NCBI RefSeq assembly: GCF_009764265.1
Contig: NZ_RWIR01000071.1
Location: 1 to 43,449 of the forward strand
Direction of reading: 5' to 3'
Origin: Pseudomonas sp. PB101
GTDB lineage: Bacteria > Pseudomonadota > Gammaproteobacteria > Pseudomonadales > Pseudomonadaceae
Length of the DNA: 43,449 nt
Shown here: piece by piece, positions 7,293 to 15,299 of the stretch
How positions within the stretch are numbered: the stretch's first letter is position 1
How the letters are laid out: each line of letters begins with the position of its first letter
Program-made: the position numbers and the translations under genes
Notes under the pieces: model-generated
Databases searched by the model: none
Told to the model about the DNA's origin: nothing
The model's input: the letters and a program-made list of their open reading frames with translations, nothing else

Positions 7293-8420
7293 TCAAGTAC
7301 CACTAGTCGCATCCCCCGGCCAGCCGGCGCGGCGCAAGGCCTTGAGCAAGGTGTCGGCATCCAGCCCCGATACCGCATGCCCGTTGCCTTCGGCCGTTTC
7401 GCCGGCGAGCAGGGCATTGATGATGGCTTCTTCCACAGCTTCGGTGGCGGCCAGGAACAGCTCGCTGATGTGGTCGTTGTTGACCATGCTCAGGTGGTCG
7501 GTGGTCGGCGCTTTCTTGCTCTCGTAGGCCGCCGGTGGCACATCATTACCGGTAGCGAAAGCGATGAAAATGTCGCCGCTGTGGTCTTCATTGCCGCCCC
7601 CGGTGCGGGCCAGGCCGAGGCTGGCGCGCTGGGCCAGGCGGGTGCACTGGTGTGGCAGCAACGGCGCATCGGTGGCCAGGCAGACCACGATCGAACCCAT
7701 GCCCGGATGGGGCAGCGAGGCCTTGAGGAACGGCGAATCGACCTGTTCCATGTAGCGTCCGACCGGGTAGCCGTCAACGCGCAGTTCGTTACGGATGCCA
7801 TGGTTGGCCTGGACAATCGCGCCGACCGTCCAGCCGCCCTGGGCGCTGCTCAGGCGTCGCGACGCGGTGCCGATGCCGCCCTTGAATTCGTGGCAGATCA
7901 TGCCGCTGCCACCGCCGACGTTGCCTTCGGTCACCGGCCCGCCCGTTGCCGAGCGCAGGGCCTGGGCCACGTGCTCGGGCTTGACGTGAAAGCCGTTGAT
8001 GTCGTTGAGCAAGCCGTCGAAGGTTTCCAGCACCACCGGCATGTTCCAGTACAGGCGCCCGTCATCCGGCTGCTGCTCGCGGTCGAGCACGATCAGCGCA
8101 TCGCGCACCACGCCCAGGCTGTGGGTGTTGGTGAAAGCGATGGGGCTGGTCAGCAGGCCCGCTTCGCGAATCCACTCCAGCCCCGTGGCGTCGCCATTGC
8201 CGTTGAGCACATGGACACCGGCAAAGCACGGATGCTGGCTGGTGGAACCGGCGCGCGGCTCGATGACGGTGACGCCGGTGAGGATGTCACGGCCATTGGT
8301 GGTGCGGCCTCGTACATCGCTGTGGCCGATCCGTACGCCGGGAACGTCGGTGATGGCGTTGAGCGGGCCGGGTTGCAGTTGGCCGAACTGGATGTTCAGG
8401 TCGCGGGCACGTGGTTTCAT
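7293..8420 (-). CDS. P1 family peptidase (DmpA/BapA-like aminopeptidase, S58)
   Basis: 375 residues from ATG 8420 (MKPRARDLN); the frame runs open to 8564, but that part is REP sequence and was excluded. The family is recognised from TDVPGVRIGH near the N-terminus, GGGSGMICHEFKGGIGTASR (~170-188), and GMGSIVVCLATDAPLLP (~240-256). In DmpA-type Ntn hydrolases the precursor cleaves itself before a serine that becomes the nucleophile; G242-S243 in GMGS is the matching site. These enzymes remove N-terminal D-, L- or beta-amino acids from small peptides. No signal peptide is seen. The gene stands alone, with the sRNA candidate downstream and a REP plus the polyamine-binding gene upstream. Confidence 0.88.
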   Translation of the reverse strand: MKPRARDLNIQFGQLQPGPLNAITDVPGVRIGHSDVRGRTTNGRDILTGVTVIEPRAGSTSQHPCFAGVHVLNGNGDATGLEWIREAGLLTSPIAFTNTHSLGVVRDALIVLDREQQPDDGRLYWNMPVVLETFDGLLNDINGFHVKPEHVAQALRSATGGPVTEGNVGGGSGMICHEFKGGIGTASRRLSSAQGGWTVGAIVQANHGIRNELRVDGYPVGRYMEQVDSPFLKASLPHPGMGSIVVCLATDAPLLPHQCTRLAQRASLGLARTGGGNEDHSGDIFIAFATGNDVPPAAYESKKAPTTDHLSMVNNDHISELFLAATEAVEEAIINALLAGETAEGNGHAVSGLDADTLLKALRRAGWPGDATSGT

Positions 8421-8473
8421 GGTTTTCTCATCTTCGATTCGTGGCAGAAAAAATTGGCGGGGCGGATGCTCTA

Positions 8474-8567
8474 CCTGTGGGAGCGGGCTTGCCCGCGAAA
8501 GCGGTGGATAGGTCAACATCAATGTTGAATGTGCTGGCCTCATCGCGGGCAAGCCCGCTCCCACAGG
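8474..8567 (+). repeat. REP pair (GTGGGAGCGGGCTTGCCCGCGA type)
   Basis: CCTGTGGGAGCGGGCTTGCC at 8474 and its inverted copy ending at ~8567 surround a 40-bp spacer, in the gap between the peptidase start and the binding-protein stop. Confidence 0.92.
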
Positions 8568-8579
8568 GTCAGTGGTGTG

Positions 8580-9683
8580 TTATTGGCCGTTTTTGACCTT
8601 GCTCCAGATCCGCGTGCGCACGCGCTCGGTAGCCGGCGGCAGTGGTTGCAGGGTGAACAGGGTGGCCATGGCTTCGGCTGACGGGTAGACGGCCGGATTG
8701 CTGCGGGTCGCTTCGGCCACCAGCGTGGTCGCGCTGCGGTTGCCGTTGGGGTAGTTGAGGTGGTCGCTGACCGGGGCGATGACTTCGGGGCGCATCAGGT
8801 AATCGATGAAGGCCATGCCTTGCTCGGGGTGCGGTGCGTCCTTGAGCAGCACCAGCGTGTCGAACCACACCGGGGCGCCTTCCCTGGGCAGGCTGTAGGC
8901 GATCTTCACGCCGTTGCCGGCCTGCTCGGCGGTGGTCTTGGCTTCGAGCATCGCACCGGACCAGCCGACCGCCACGCAGATGTTGCCGTTGGACAGGTCG
9001 CTGATGAACTTCGAGGAGTTGAAGTAGGCGATGTGCGGACGCAACTTGAGAAGCAGCGCTTCGGCCTTCTTGTAGTCTTCGGGGTTGGTGCTGTTGGGCG
9101 GCAGGCCGAGGTAGTGCAGGGCGACCGGCAGCATCTCCGACGGCGAGTCGAGCATGGCTACGCCGCATTCACCGAGCCTGGCCAGGTTCTCCTCCTTGAA
9201 CACCAGGTCCCAGGAATCCACCGGCGCCTTGTCGCCCAGCACCGCGCGCACTTTGTCGATGTTGTAGCCGATGCCGTTGGTGCCCCACAGGTAGGGCACG
9301 GCGTACTGGTTGCCCGGGTCGTTGTTGGCCAGTTTCGCCAGCAGATCGGTGTCCATGTTCTTGAAGTCCGGCATCTGCGCACGGGGCAACGGGGCGAGGG
9401 CGCCGGCCTTGATCAGCGTGGGCAAACTGAAGTTGCTGGCCACCACCACGTCGTAGCCGCTGCGGCTGGTGAGCAACTTGCCTTCGAGCACTTCGGCGCT
9501 GTCGAAAGTGTCGTAGACCGGCACAATCCCGGTGTCACGCTTGAAATCATGCAGGGTGGTGGGGCCGATGTAGTCGTACCAGTTGTACACGTGCACCGTC
9601 GGGGCTTCGACGGCAAAAGCCGACAGCGATACCGCCAGGCTGGCGCCAAACCCCAGATTGAAATACGAGCGGTGACGACTCAT
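8580..9683 (-). CDS. Polyamine ABC transporter periplasmic binding protein (PotF/SpuD-like)
   Basis: 367 residues. ATG 9683 follows AGGAGTG at good spacing. The signal peptide is about residues 1-24 (LAVSLSAFAVEA). The mature start VHVYNWYDYIGPTTLHDF is the hallmark of PotF/PotD-type spermidine/putrescine binding proteins. YDVVVASNFSLPTLIKAGAL, then YAVPYLWGTNGIGYN, then YLMRPEVIAPVSDHLNYPNG are also family segments. No permease or ATPase gene lies nearby, so it must share a transporter encoded elsewhere or serve sensing. The divergent LuxR-type regulator 110 bp away is the likely controller. Confidence 0.9.
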   Translation of the reverse strand: MSRHRSYFNLGFGASLAVSLSAFAVEAPTVHVYNWYDYIGPTTLHDFKRDTGIVPVYDTFDSAEVLEGKLLTSRSGYDVVVASNFSLPTLIKAGALAPLPRAQMPDFKNMDTDLLAKLANNDPGNQYAVPYLWGTNGIGYNIDKVRAVLGDKAPVDSWDLVFKEENLARLGECGVAMLDSPSEMLPVALHYLGLPPNSTNPEDYKKAEALLLKLRPHIAYFNSSKFISDLSNGNICVAVGWSGAMLEAKTTAEQAGNGVKIAYSLPREGAPVWFDTLVLLKDAPHPEQGMAFIDYLMRPEVIAPVSDHLNYPNGNRSATTLVAEATRSNPAVYPSAEAMATLFTLQPLPPATERVRTRIWSKVKNGQ

Positions 9684-9755
9684 GATGCGGCACTCCTGGC
9701 CTGTTGCGGCCGGTGGTAATCAGGAGATTGCAGCGTATCGACCGGGGTGCTCTTC

Positions 9756-9774
9756 ACCCATTCCCAACATGGGT
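9756..9774. promoter_or_regulatory. Inverted repeat ACCCAT-N7-ATGGGT in the divergent gap
   Basis: ACCCAT (9756-9761) and ATGGGT (9769-9774) form a 19-bp dyad, 20 bp before the GTG of the LuxR-type gene. It is a good candidate operator for that regulator or a core promoter element; the size suits a LuxR-type dimer. The binding protein is inferred. Confidence 0.45.
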
Positions 9775-9793
9775 TACACAAAAGGGGTAGTGC

Positions 9794-10567
9794 GTGGACG
9801 CGTTGTTGAAAGAGTTGCCGGTGCACCAGGGGCTGGCGCGGGTGTTCACGGCGGTGGGGCGGGAGAGCTTCTGGCGGGCGCTGGTCGATACCCTGCGCTT
9901 GTTGGTGCCGCTGGACAACGCGCTGGTGGCGCTGATGCGCCCGGGCCATGCGCCGCGTCTGCTGATTGATTTCGATGCCATGGGCAATGCTGACGAGCAG
10001 GAAGAACTGGCGGACTACCGCGCCGGCATGTACCTGCTCGACCCGTTCTATCAGGCCGCCTGTGCGGGCATCGCCGACGGCTTGCACAGCCTCGATTCGG
10101 TGGCGCCCGACCAGTTCCAGCACAGCGAGTACTACCTGAGTTACTTCAGGACGGTGGTCGGCGGGGACGAGTTGCAGTTCATGATCAACGTCGAAGGCGC
10201 CGTGCTCGGCCTGTCCCTCGGTCGCTCGGTGCGCTTTGGCCTCGAGGAGCAGGGCCGCCTGCTGTGCGTGCGTGACTGGGTGCTGTCAGCGATACGCCGG
10301 CACCTGGATCTGCTGCCGCTGGAAGGGCCGGTCGCCGAACTGCCGGCGGGCGATCTGGCGACCTTGCTCGACCGCTTCGATGCACGCCTGACGCAGCGGG
10401 AAATCGAAACCGCGCGCTTGATTCTCCAGGGCTTCTCCAGCAAGGCCATCGCCCAGCAACTGGGCATTTCGCCGGAGACGGTGAAAGTGCACCGGCGCAA
10501 CCTCTATCACAAGCTCAACGTCAACGGGCATGGCGAGCTGTTCGCGCTGGTGTTGCAGCCGCGTTGA
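9794..10567 (+). CDS. LuxR-type helix-turn-helix transcriptional regulator
   Basis: 257 residues from GTG 9794, with AAAAGGGG upstream as ribosome binding site. The C-terminal HTH is clear: LTQREIETARLILQGFSSKA, then IAQQLGISPETVKVHRRNLY and KLNVNGHGELF (~residues 190-252). The N-terminal ~180 residues (FYQAACAGIADGLHSL, then EYYLSYFRTVVGGDELQF) form a sensor-like domain without the autoinducer-binding pattern I would expect of LasR-type proteins. The gene is divergent from the polyamine-binding protein, which suggests it responds to polyamine or amine availability. That link rests only on position. Confidence 0.85.
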   Translation: MDALLKELPVHQGLARVFTAVGRESFWRALVDTLRLLVPLDNALVALMRPGHAPRLLIDFDAMGNADEQEELADYRAGMYLLDPFYQAACAGIADGLHSLDSVAPDQFQHSEYYLSYFRTVVGGDELQFMINVEGAVLGLSLGRSVRFGLEEQGRLLCVRDWVLSAIRRHLDLLPLEGPVAELPAGDLATLLDRFDARLTQREIETARLILQGFSSKAIAQQLGISPETVKVHRRNLYHKLNVNGHGELFALVLQPR

Positions 10568-10640
10568 ATTGGCAGCCCTGCGTCTCATCCGCTTGAATGG
10601 AAAAAGCTTTGCCCGCCATGGCGATGTCACAGGCGCTGAC

Positions 10641-10679
10641 CTGTAACTTCTTACAGTTTCGGTCCGGCCAAAAAAGGCC
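10641..10679 (+). promoter_or_regulatory. Two small dyads upstream of the TccC-like gene
   Basis: CTGTAA-CTTC-TTACAG (10641-10656) and GGCC-AAAAAA-GGCC (10666-10679) lie in the 150-bp gap between the LuxR-type and TccC-like genes. The first could be an operator or a weak terminator of the LuxR gene (TTTC follows). Their role is not determined. Confidence 0.35.
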
Positions 10680-10717
10680 CAGTCTGTCCTCAGTCAAAGC
10701 GAAGGATCGTCAATGCC

Positions 10718-13420
10718 GTGAACGCTCACCACCACGCCGCGACACCGACGCTGTCGGTCATCGATCCACGCGCCCTGACGGTTCGCAGCATCGGCTATTG
10801 CCGTCATCCTGACAGCCCGGAGATTGATCCGCGCATCACCCGGCAACGTTTCGACGCGGCTGGGCGGTTGATCGAGTCGTGGGACCCACGCTTGTGGGGC
10901 TCGGCACCGAAACCGAACCTGACCACGCGCTACGGCTTGAGCGGGCAACCGTTGCTGACGGACAGCGTGGATGCCGGGTGGCAGTTGAGTTTGCCGGATC
11001 AGATGGGTTTGCCCTGTTCGTTCTGGGATGCACGCGGCAGTCAGCGTCACACAGAGTTTGATGATCAGCAGCGGCCCGTCACTGTCACCGAACAGGCTGC
11101 GGGTGATCGACTGCGTGTGGTGGAGCGCATGACCTACGGAGATTCCGGACCTGTTTTCGCCGAGCACAACCGTTGCGGGCAGTTGATCCGTCATGATCAT
11201 CCGGCAGGTACGCAATGCGCCTTTGACTACGGGCTTTTAGGTGCAGTGTTGGTTGAAGAGCAACGCTTTCTCTCTGATCTCGAAACACCGGATTGGCCCT
11301 TGGATCTCGATGAGCGCGAGACATGGCTGGAAGCTCAATCGTTCATCACCCGCCACACCTTCAATCCCGGCGCAGAACTTCAGCGACAAACCGATGCGGT
11401 GGGCAACGTTCGCACCTTTAGCTACGACGTGGCCGGCAAGTTGAGTGTGGTCTGGCTGCAAATGGCTGACCCTGGGAAACCGCCGCAACGCCCGGTCAGC
11501 GACATCCGTTACAACGCCCAGGACCAGGTCGAACGCGAAACCGCCGGCAATGGTGTGGTGACCCGCATCGAGTACGCTGCCGATGACGGCCGGCTGATCC
11601 GGCTGGTGGCGGCGGTCGGCAACCGGAACCCCTTGCAGGATCTGAACTACGTCTACGACGCTTCGGGCAACATCGTCGAGTTGCATGACCTGTCCCAACC
11701 CGTGACCCATTTCAACAATCAGCGCATCGACCCGATCAACCGCTACCGTTACGACAGCCTGTACCAACTGGTCGAAGCCCAGGGCTGGGAAGTCAGCCAG
11801 CCGAGCCATGGCCCGGCCCTGCCGACACTGCTGCCCACTCCGCTGGACCCCAACCAACGGCGCAATTACACCCAACGTTTCGAGTACGACCGGGGTGGGA
11901 ACTTGATCACCCGCCAGCACAGCGGTGCGCCGGGCTTCTCGATGTTTACCTCGGCAAGCAGCAACCGCAGCCTCGGGCAGCGGGACGATGGTTCGTTTCC
12001 GGGCGAGCCCGATATCGCCTCGGGTTTCGATGCCGCTGGCAATCAACAGGAACTGCAGCGCGGGCAAGCCATGCTTTGGGACATTCGCAACCAATTGCAC
12101 CGCGTGACTTTGGTTAACCGCGAAGCCGACCCCGACGACTACGAATGCTACCGCTACGACCGCCCCGGCCACCGCTTGCGCAAAACGGGGTTCGCCCATA
12201 CCAGCGGCCGCACCTTGCGTACCGAGGTCCGTTACCTTCCCAGTCTGGAAATCCACCGCCAGGCCGGTGGCGAAGAACACCACGTCATCAGCATCGAAGC
12301 CGGACGCAGCAATGTTCGGACATTGCATTGGCCCTCTGGTGTTCACGACGATCAACTGCGCTACAGCCTCAGCGATCACCTCGGCTCCAGCACCCTGGAA
12401 CTGGACGACGAGGCGGGCGTGCTGACCCGGGAACACTATTACCCCTTTGGCGGCACGGCGTGCTGGGCGGGTAAAAGTGCCTTGGTGGCCAAGTACAAGA
12501 CCATTCGCTACTCGGGCAAGGAGCGGGATGCCACGGGACTTTATTACTATGGCTACCGCTATTACGCACCGTGGTTGCAACGCTGGATTTGTCCGGACCC
12601 GGCGGGTGATGTTTCCGACCTCAACAGGTACTTAATGGTAAAAAATAATCCGGTAGTGTTTTTTGATCAGGAAGGTCTGGACAGGGAAAGCGCCATAAAG
12701 TTGTGGAGGTATGCGTTCAAAGTTATTGTTGTAACCGGAGGGGAAACTAAAAATTTTGATCCTGATTTATATATGCGTTATGACCCTTCGGATGCGCAGG
12801 AAAAAAGACGGCTCGATTTTGTTGCTAATAAGATGCAGCACTCATCTAGTTATGATACGAGGGCAATTGAGTCGATATATGGTGAGGAGGATGAGTTTAG
12901 GAATTTATATGATAAATATGAATGGATTATGAAATACAACTTTAAGGAGAGTGAAACTCGTGAGTATTTTGCAAGTGATGTTGCGAAGTTTCAGTACGCT
13001 GCTGTTTCTCGGGAAAATGATTTTTTTGGATTTCTTCCTTTTGTTTTAAAAAGAGATTATGTTATCAATCAAGACACGCTCAGAGTGATGCATGAGGCGG
13101 AAGGGACTTCCGAAGAGAGGATGGAAATTTTTTTAAATGGAACCCCTAATGGGAAGTCAACCAAAAGAATCATGGATGATTTCAAGCTTGTCGCTACAGG
13201 CTTTAGGCAAGACCCTGAAGTGATACCGTATTTTGTTGAAGATGGAGAAAAATTTTTTCGTGCGGTTGATTTTTACGTTGATGTGAGGTTCTCAATTCGT
13301 GCTTCGATTGAAAATGCCCGTGGTGTTGTTCAGGTAATGAACCGCGGAGTAAATTCAAAACTTGAAAACAAGCCGCCTCAAGTTGCGCACAACCTATCGG
13401 TAGCGGGTATGAAACTCTAA
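10718..13420 (+). CDS. TccC-like RHS-repeat toxin with unrecognised C-terminal domain
   Basis: 900 residues from GTG 10718. The N-terminus (TPTLSVIDPRALTVRSIGYC, then RITRQRFDAAGRLIESWDPR) is that of insecticidal Tc-toxin C subunits (TccC). YD/RHS repeats follow (YDVAGKLS, YDASGNIVE, RFEYDRGGNLI). The RHS core ends with YSGKERDATGLYYYGYRYYA, PDPAGDVSDLNRYLMVKNNP and FDQEGL (residues ~603-654). In TccC proteins the core forms a cocoon and an aspartyl-protease-like site cuts off the C-terminal toxin at about this point. The remaining 246 residues (from ~12680) are AT-rich, unlike all neighbours, and match no toxin I know. No TcdA- or TcdB-type partner and no immunity-like gene lie in the window, so this is an orphan C subunit. 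An ATG-CCG-TGA at 10713 overlaps the GTG. Confidence 0.88.
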   Translation: MNAHHHAATPTLSVIDPRALTVRSIGYCRHPDSPEIDPRITRQRFDAAGRLIESWDPRLWGSAPKPNLTTRYGLSGQPLLTDSVDAGWQLSLPDQMGLPCSFWDARGSQRHTEFDDQQRPVTVTEQAAGDRLRVVERMTYGDSGPVFAEHNRCGQLIRHDHPAGTQCAFDYGLLGAVLVEEQRFLSDLETPDWPLDLDERETWLEAQSFITRHTFNPGAELQRQTDAVGNVRTFSYDVAGKLSVVWLQMADPGKPPQRPVSDIRYNAQDQVERETAGNGVVTRIEYAADDGRLIRLVAAVGNRNPLQDLNYVYDASGNIVELHDLSQPVTHFNNQRIDPINRYRYDSLYQLVEAQGWEVSQPSHGPALPTLLPTPLDPNQRRNYTQRFEYDRGGNLITRQHSGAPGFSMFTSASSNRSLGQRDDGSFPGEPDIASGFDAAGNQQELQRGQAMLWDIRNQLHRVTLVNREADPDDYECYRYDRPGHRLRKTGFAHTSGRTLRTEVRYLPSLEIHRQAGGEEHHVISIEAGRSNVRTLHWPSGVHDDQLRYSLSDHLGSSTLELDDEAGVLTREHYYPFGGTACWAGKSALVAKYKTIRYSGKERDATGLYYYGYRYYAPWLQRWICPDPAGDVSDLNRYLMVKNNPVVFFDQEGLDRESAIKLWRYAFKVIVVTGGETKNFDPDLYMRYDPSDAQEKRRLDFVANKMQHSSSYDTRAIESIYGEEDEFRNLYDKYEWIMKYNFKESETREYFASDVAKFQYAAVSRENDFFGFLPFVLKRDYVINQDTLRVMHEAEGTSEERMEIFLNGTPNGKSTKRIMDDFKLVATGFRQDPEVIPYFVEDGEKFFRAVDFYVDVRFSIRASIENARGVVQVMNRGVNSKLENKPPQVAHNLSVAGMKL

Positions 13421-13464
13421 TCAGTCCCCCCTAGTAAGCAAGCTATCAATAGACAGAATTAATC

Positions 13465-14406
13465 TCATCCTTCCAGCCTGAACACCAACGCCTTCAACCC
13501 ACACTCCACATCCGCATCCGCAAACTCCGGCGGGTTCTCCAGCCGCTGCTCGAACCGCAGGCTCGGCGCCTCACGTGTCACGCCATCAATCAGGAAGTCG
13601 GCACCAAACGCCGGGTCGTTCATGCACGCCAGTACGGTACCCTGAGGGCCGAGCAATTCCGGAAGGCGGCGCAGCACGCGCTGGTAGTCCTTGGTCAGCA
13701 GGAAGCTGCCTTTCTGGAACGACGGCGGATCGATGATCACCAGGTCGTAAGGGCCTTTGCCGATCACTTTGCCCCAGGACTTGAACAGGTCGTGGCCGAG
13801 GAAGCTCACCTTGCTCATGTCGTGGCCGTTGAGCCGGTGGTTGTCGCGGCCACGGTTCAAGGCCGGGCTGGACATGTCGAGGTTGACCACATGGGTCGCG
13901 CCGCCTTCGATGGCCGCCACCGAGAAGCCGCAGGTGTAGGCGAACAGGTTCAGCACCCGTTTGCCCTGTGCATTGGCGCGGACCCAATCGCGGCCGTAGC
14001 GCATGTCGAGGAACAGCCCGGTGTTCTGTTTGCGGCCCAGGTCCACCCGGTACTTCAGCCCGCCTTCGGTGATGGTCATTTCCTCGATGACGTCCCCGAG
14101 CAGCCATTCGGTGGTGCTTTGCAGCAGGTAGCGGTGTTGCAGCAACAGCGTATGGGCACCCGATTGCGCCCACTGTTCTGACTCGGGGATCGCCATCAGC
14201 AACCGTTTTAGCTCTTCAAGCTGTGTCGCCTCCGGCTCCTTGAACAACGCCACCAGCACCACGCCCTGCAACCAGTCCACGGTCACTTGCTCCAGCCCCG
14301 GCCAGCAGCGGCCACGGCCGTGGAACAGGCGGCGGGTTTCGGCGGGGGCGGCTGCCAGGGCGGTCAGCAGGTGTTCGCGCAGGGTAGCGAGAGCTTCAGG
14401 GTTCAT
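13465..14406 (-). CDS. Class I SAM-dependent rRNA methyltransferase (RlmI/RlmK-like)
   Basis: 313 residues from ATG 14406 (MNPEALATL); an extension to 14448 has no ribosome binding site. Key segments are LGRKQNTGLFLDMRYGRDWV (~130-150), the SAM-binding motif I VLNLFAYTCGFSVAAIEGGA (~163-182), motif II VNLDMSSPALN, and motif IV LVIIDPPSFQKG (~238-249). The pattern (GLFLDMR, NLFAY-G, DPPSF) belongs to the RlmI/RlmK/YccW family of 23S rRNA cytosine/guanine methyltransferases. It lacks the N-terminal PUA domain of RlmI. The exact modified base cannot be stated. It is convergent with the TccC-like gene (44-bp gap) and is a single-gene unit. Confidence 0.85.
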   Translation of the reverse strand: MNPEALATLREHLLTALAAAPAETRRLFHGRGRCWPGLEQVTVDWLQGVVLVALFKEPEATQLEELKRLLMAIPESEQWAQSGAHTLLLQHRYLLQSTTEWLLGDVIEEMTITEGGLKYRVDLGRKQNTGLFLDMRYGRDWVRANAQGKRVLNLFAYTCGFSVAAIEGGATHVVNLDMSSPALNRGRDNHRLNGHDMSKVSFLGHDLFKSWGKVIGKGPYDLVIIDPPSFQKGSFLLTKDYQRVLRRLPELLGPQGTVLACMNDPAFGADFLIDGVTREAPSLRFEQRLENPPEFADADVECGLKALVFRLEG

Positions 14407-14479
14407 TGGATCGAGTCGATGGCGTGGAAAGGGGCGGCATTTAACCATAAATGCCTATCTTGCGGTCTACACAACACCT

Positions 14480-14564
14480 TGTGGGAGCGAGCCTGCTCGC
14501 GATGGTGTGTCAGACGACACAACGGTGCCTGATACACCATCGCGAGCAGGCTCGCTCCTACAGG
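14480..14564 (+). repeat. REP pair (GTGGGAGCGAGCCTGCTCGCGA type)
   Basis: TGTGGGAGCGAGCCTGCTCG (from 14480) and an inverted copy to 14564, including a longer stem ATGGTGT/ACACCAT next to the centre. It lies between the methyltransferase start and the cytochrome gene promoter. Confidence 0.92.
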
Positions 14565-14596
14565 TTTTGCGGTGGCCTTGCGGGCCAGTTATCACA

Positions 14597-14645
14597 TTTA
14601 CTTTAACTTTACGTGAGGATTTGGCGATCTTTCCGCTCCTATACT
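14597..14645 (+). promoter_or_regulatory. Promoter region of the cytochrome/molybdoenzyme operon with 11-bp-spaced TTTAC repeats
   Basis: TTTAC occurs at 14597-14601 and again at 14608-14612, 11 bp apart, within TTTACTTTAACTTTAC. Direct repeats spaced one helical turn are typical targets of OmpR-family response regulators. A -10-like TATACT lies at 14640-14645, 37 bp before the ATG. No good -35 at 17 bp is seen, which fits an activated promoter. The regulator is not identified. Confidence 0.4.
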
Positions 14646-14681
14646 CGGCTCCCAACGAACAACAACAAACCGGAGCCGGAC

Positions 14682-15299
14682 ATGTCGCAGAGCACTGCTT
14701 CACCCAAGTCCAGTCATCCACGCTGGCTACGCCTGACCCATTGGCTCAACGCCTTGGCGGTGCTGGTGATGGTCACGAGCGGCTGGCGCATCTACAACGC
14801 CTCGCCGATCTACGAATTCAGTTTTCCCAAGTCGATCACCCTCGGCGGCTGGCTGGGCGGCGCGTTGCAATGGCATTTCGCGGCGATGTGGTTCCTGGCG
14901 ATCAACGGCCTGATCTACCTGGTCTTCAACCTGTTCAGCGGTCGCCTGAAACGGCGTTTTTTCCCGGTTTCACCCAAGGGCGTGCTGCATGACCTCTGGG
15001 CCGCCTTGCGCGGAAAGCTGGGGCACGCCGACCTCAGTCATTACAACCAGGTGCAACGCTTTGCCTACCTGTTCGTGATGGTCGACATCCTCCTGCTGGT
15101 GCTTTCCGGATTGGTGTTGTGGAAGTCGGTGCAGTTCCCGCTGTTGCGTGAATTGTTGTTCGGCTACGAAGGCGCGCGCCGTGTGCACTTCTTCGCCATG
15201 GCGCTGTTGGTGGCCTTTGTGGCGGTGCATCTGCTGATGGTCGCGCTGGTCCCGAAAACGTTGTTGGCCATGATCGTCGGCCGCAAGGAGCAGGTATGA
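14682..15299 (+). CDS. b-type cytochrome, membrane electron donor to the adjacent molybdoenzyme
   Basis: 205 residues from ATG 14682, with CCGGAGC upstream; the frame is open earlier to 14613 but without a start context. It is a cytochrome b561/b6-like four-helix protein: HWLNALAVLVMVTSGWRIYN (helix 1, H21), QWHFAAMWFLAINGLIYLVF (helix 2), a third helix near FVMVDILLLVLSGLVLW, and RVHFFAMALLVAFVAVHLLM (helix 4). The histidines in LTHW, LQWHF, RVHFF and AVHLL are the expected heme ligands. The stop overlaps the next ATG (ATGA), so it is translationally coupled to the molybdopterin enzyme. It plays the part of MsrQ/YedZ, passing quinol electrons to the periplasm, but its sequence is of the b561 type. 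Confidence 0.85.
   Translation: MSQSTASPKSSHPRWLRLTHWLNALAVLVMVTSGWRIYNASPIYEFSFPKSITLGGWLGGALQWHFAAMWFLAINGLIYLVFNLFSGRLKRRFFPVSPKGVLHDLWAALRGKLGHADLSHYNQVQRFAYLFVMVDILLLVLSGLVLWKSVQFPLLRELLFGYEGARRVHFFAMALLVAFVAVHLLMVALVPKTLLAMIVGRKEQV

Noticed and set aside
7377..8528. 383-codon plus-strand frame across the P1 peptidase gene
   Set aside because: Antisense to a complete DmpA-type peptidase; composition is that of a shadow.
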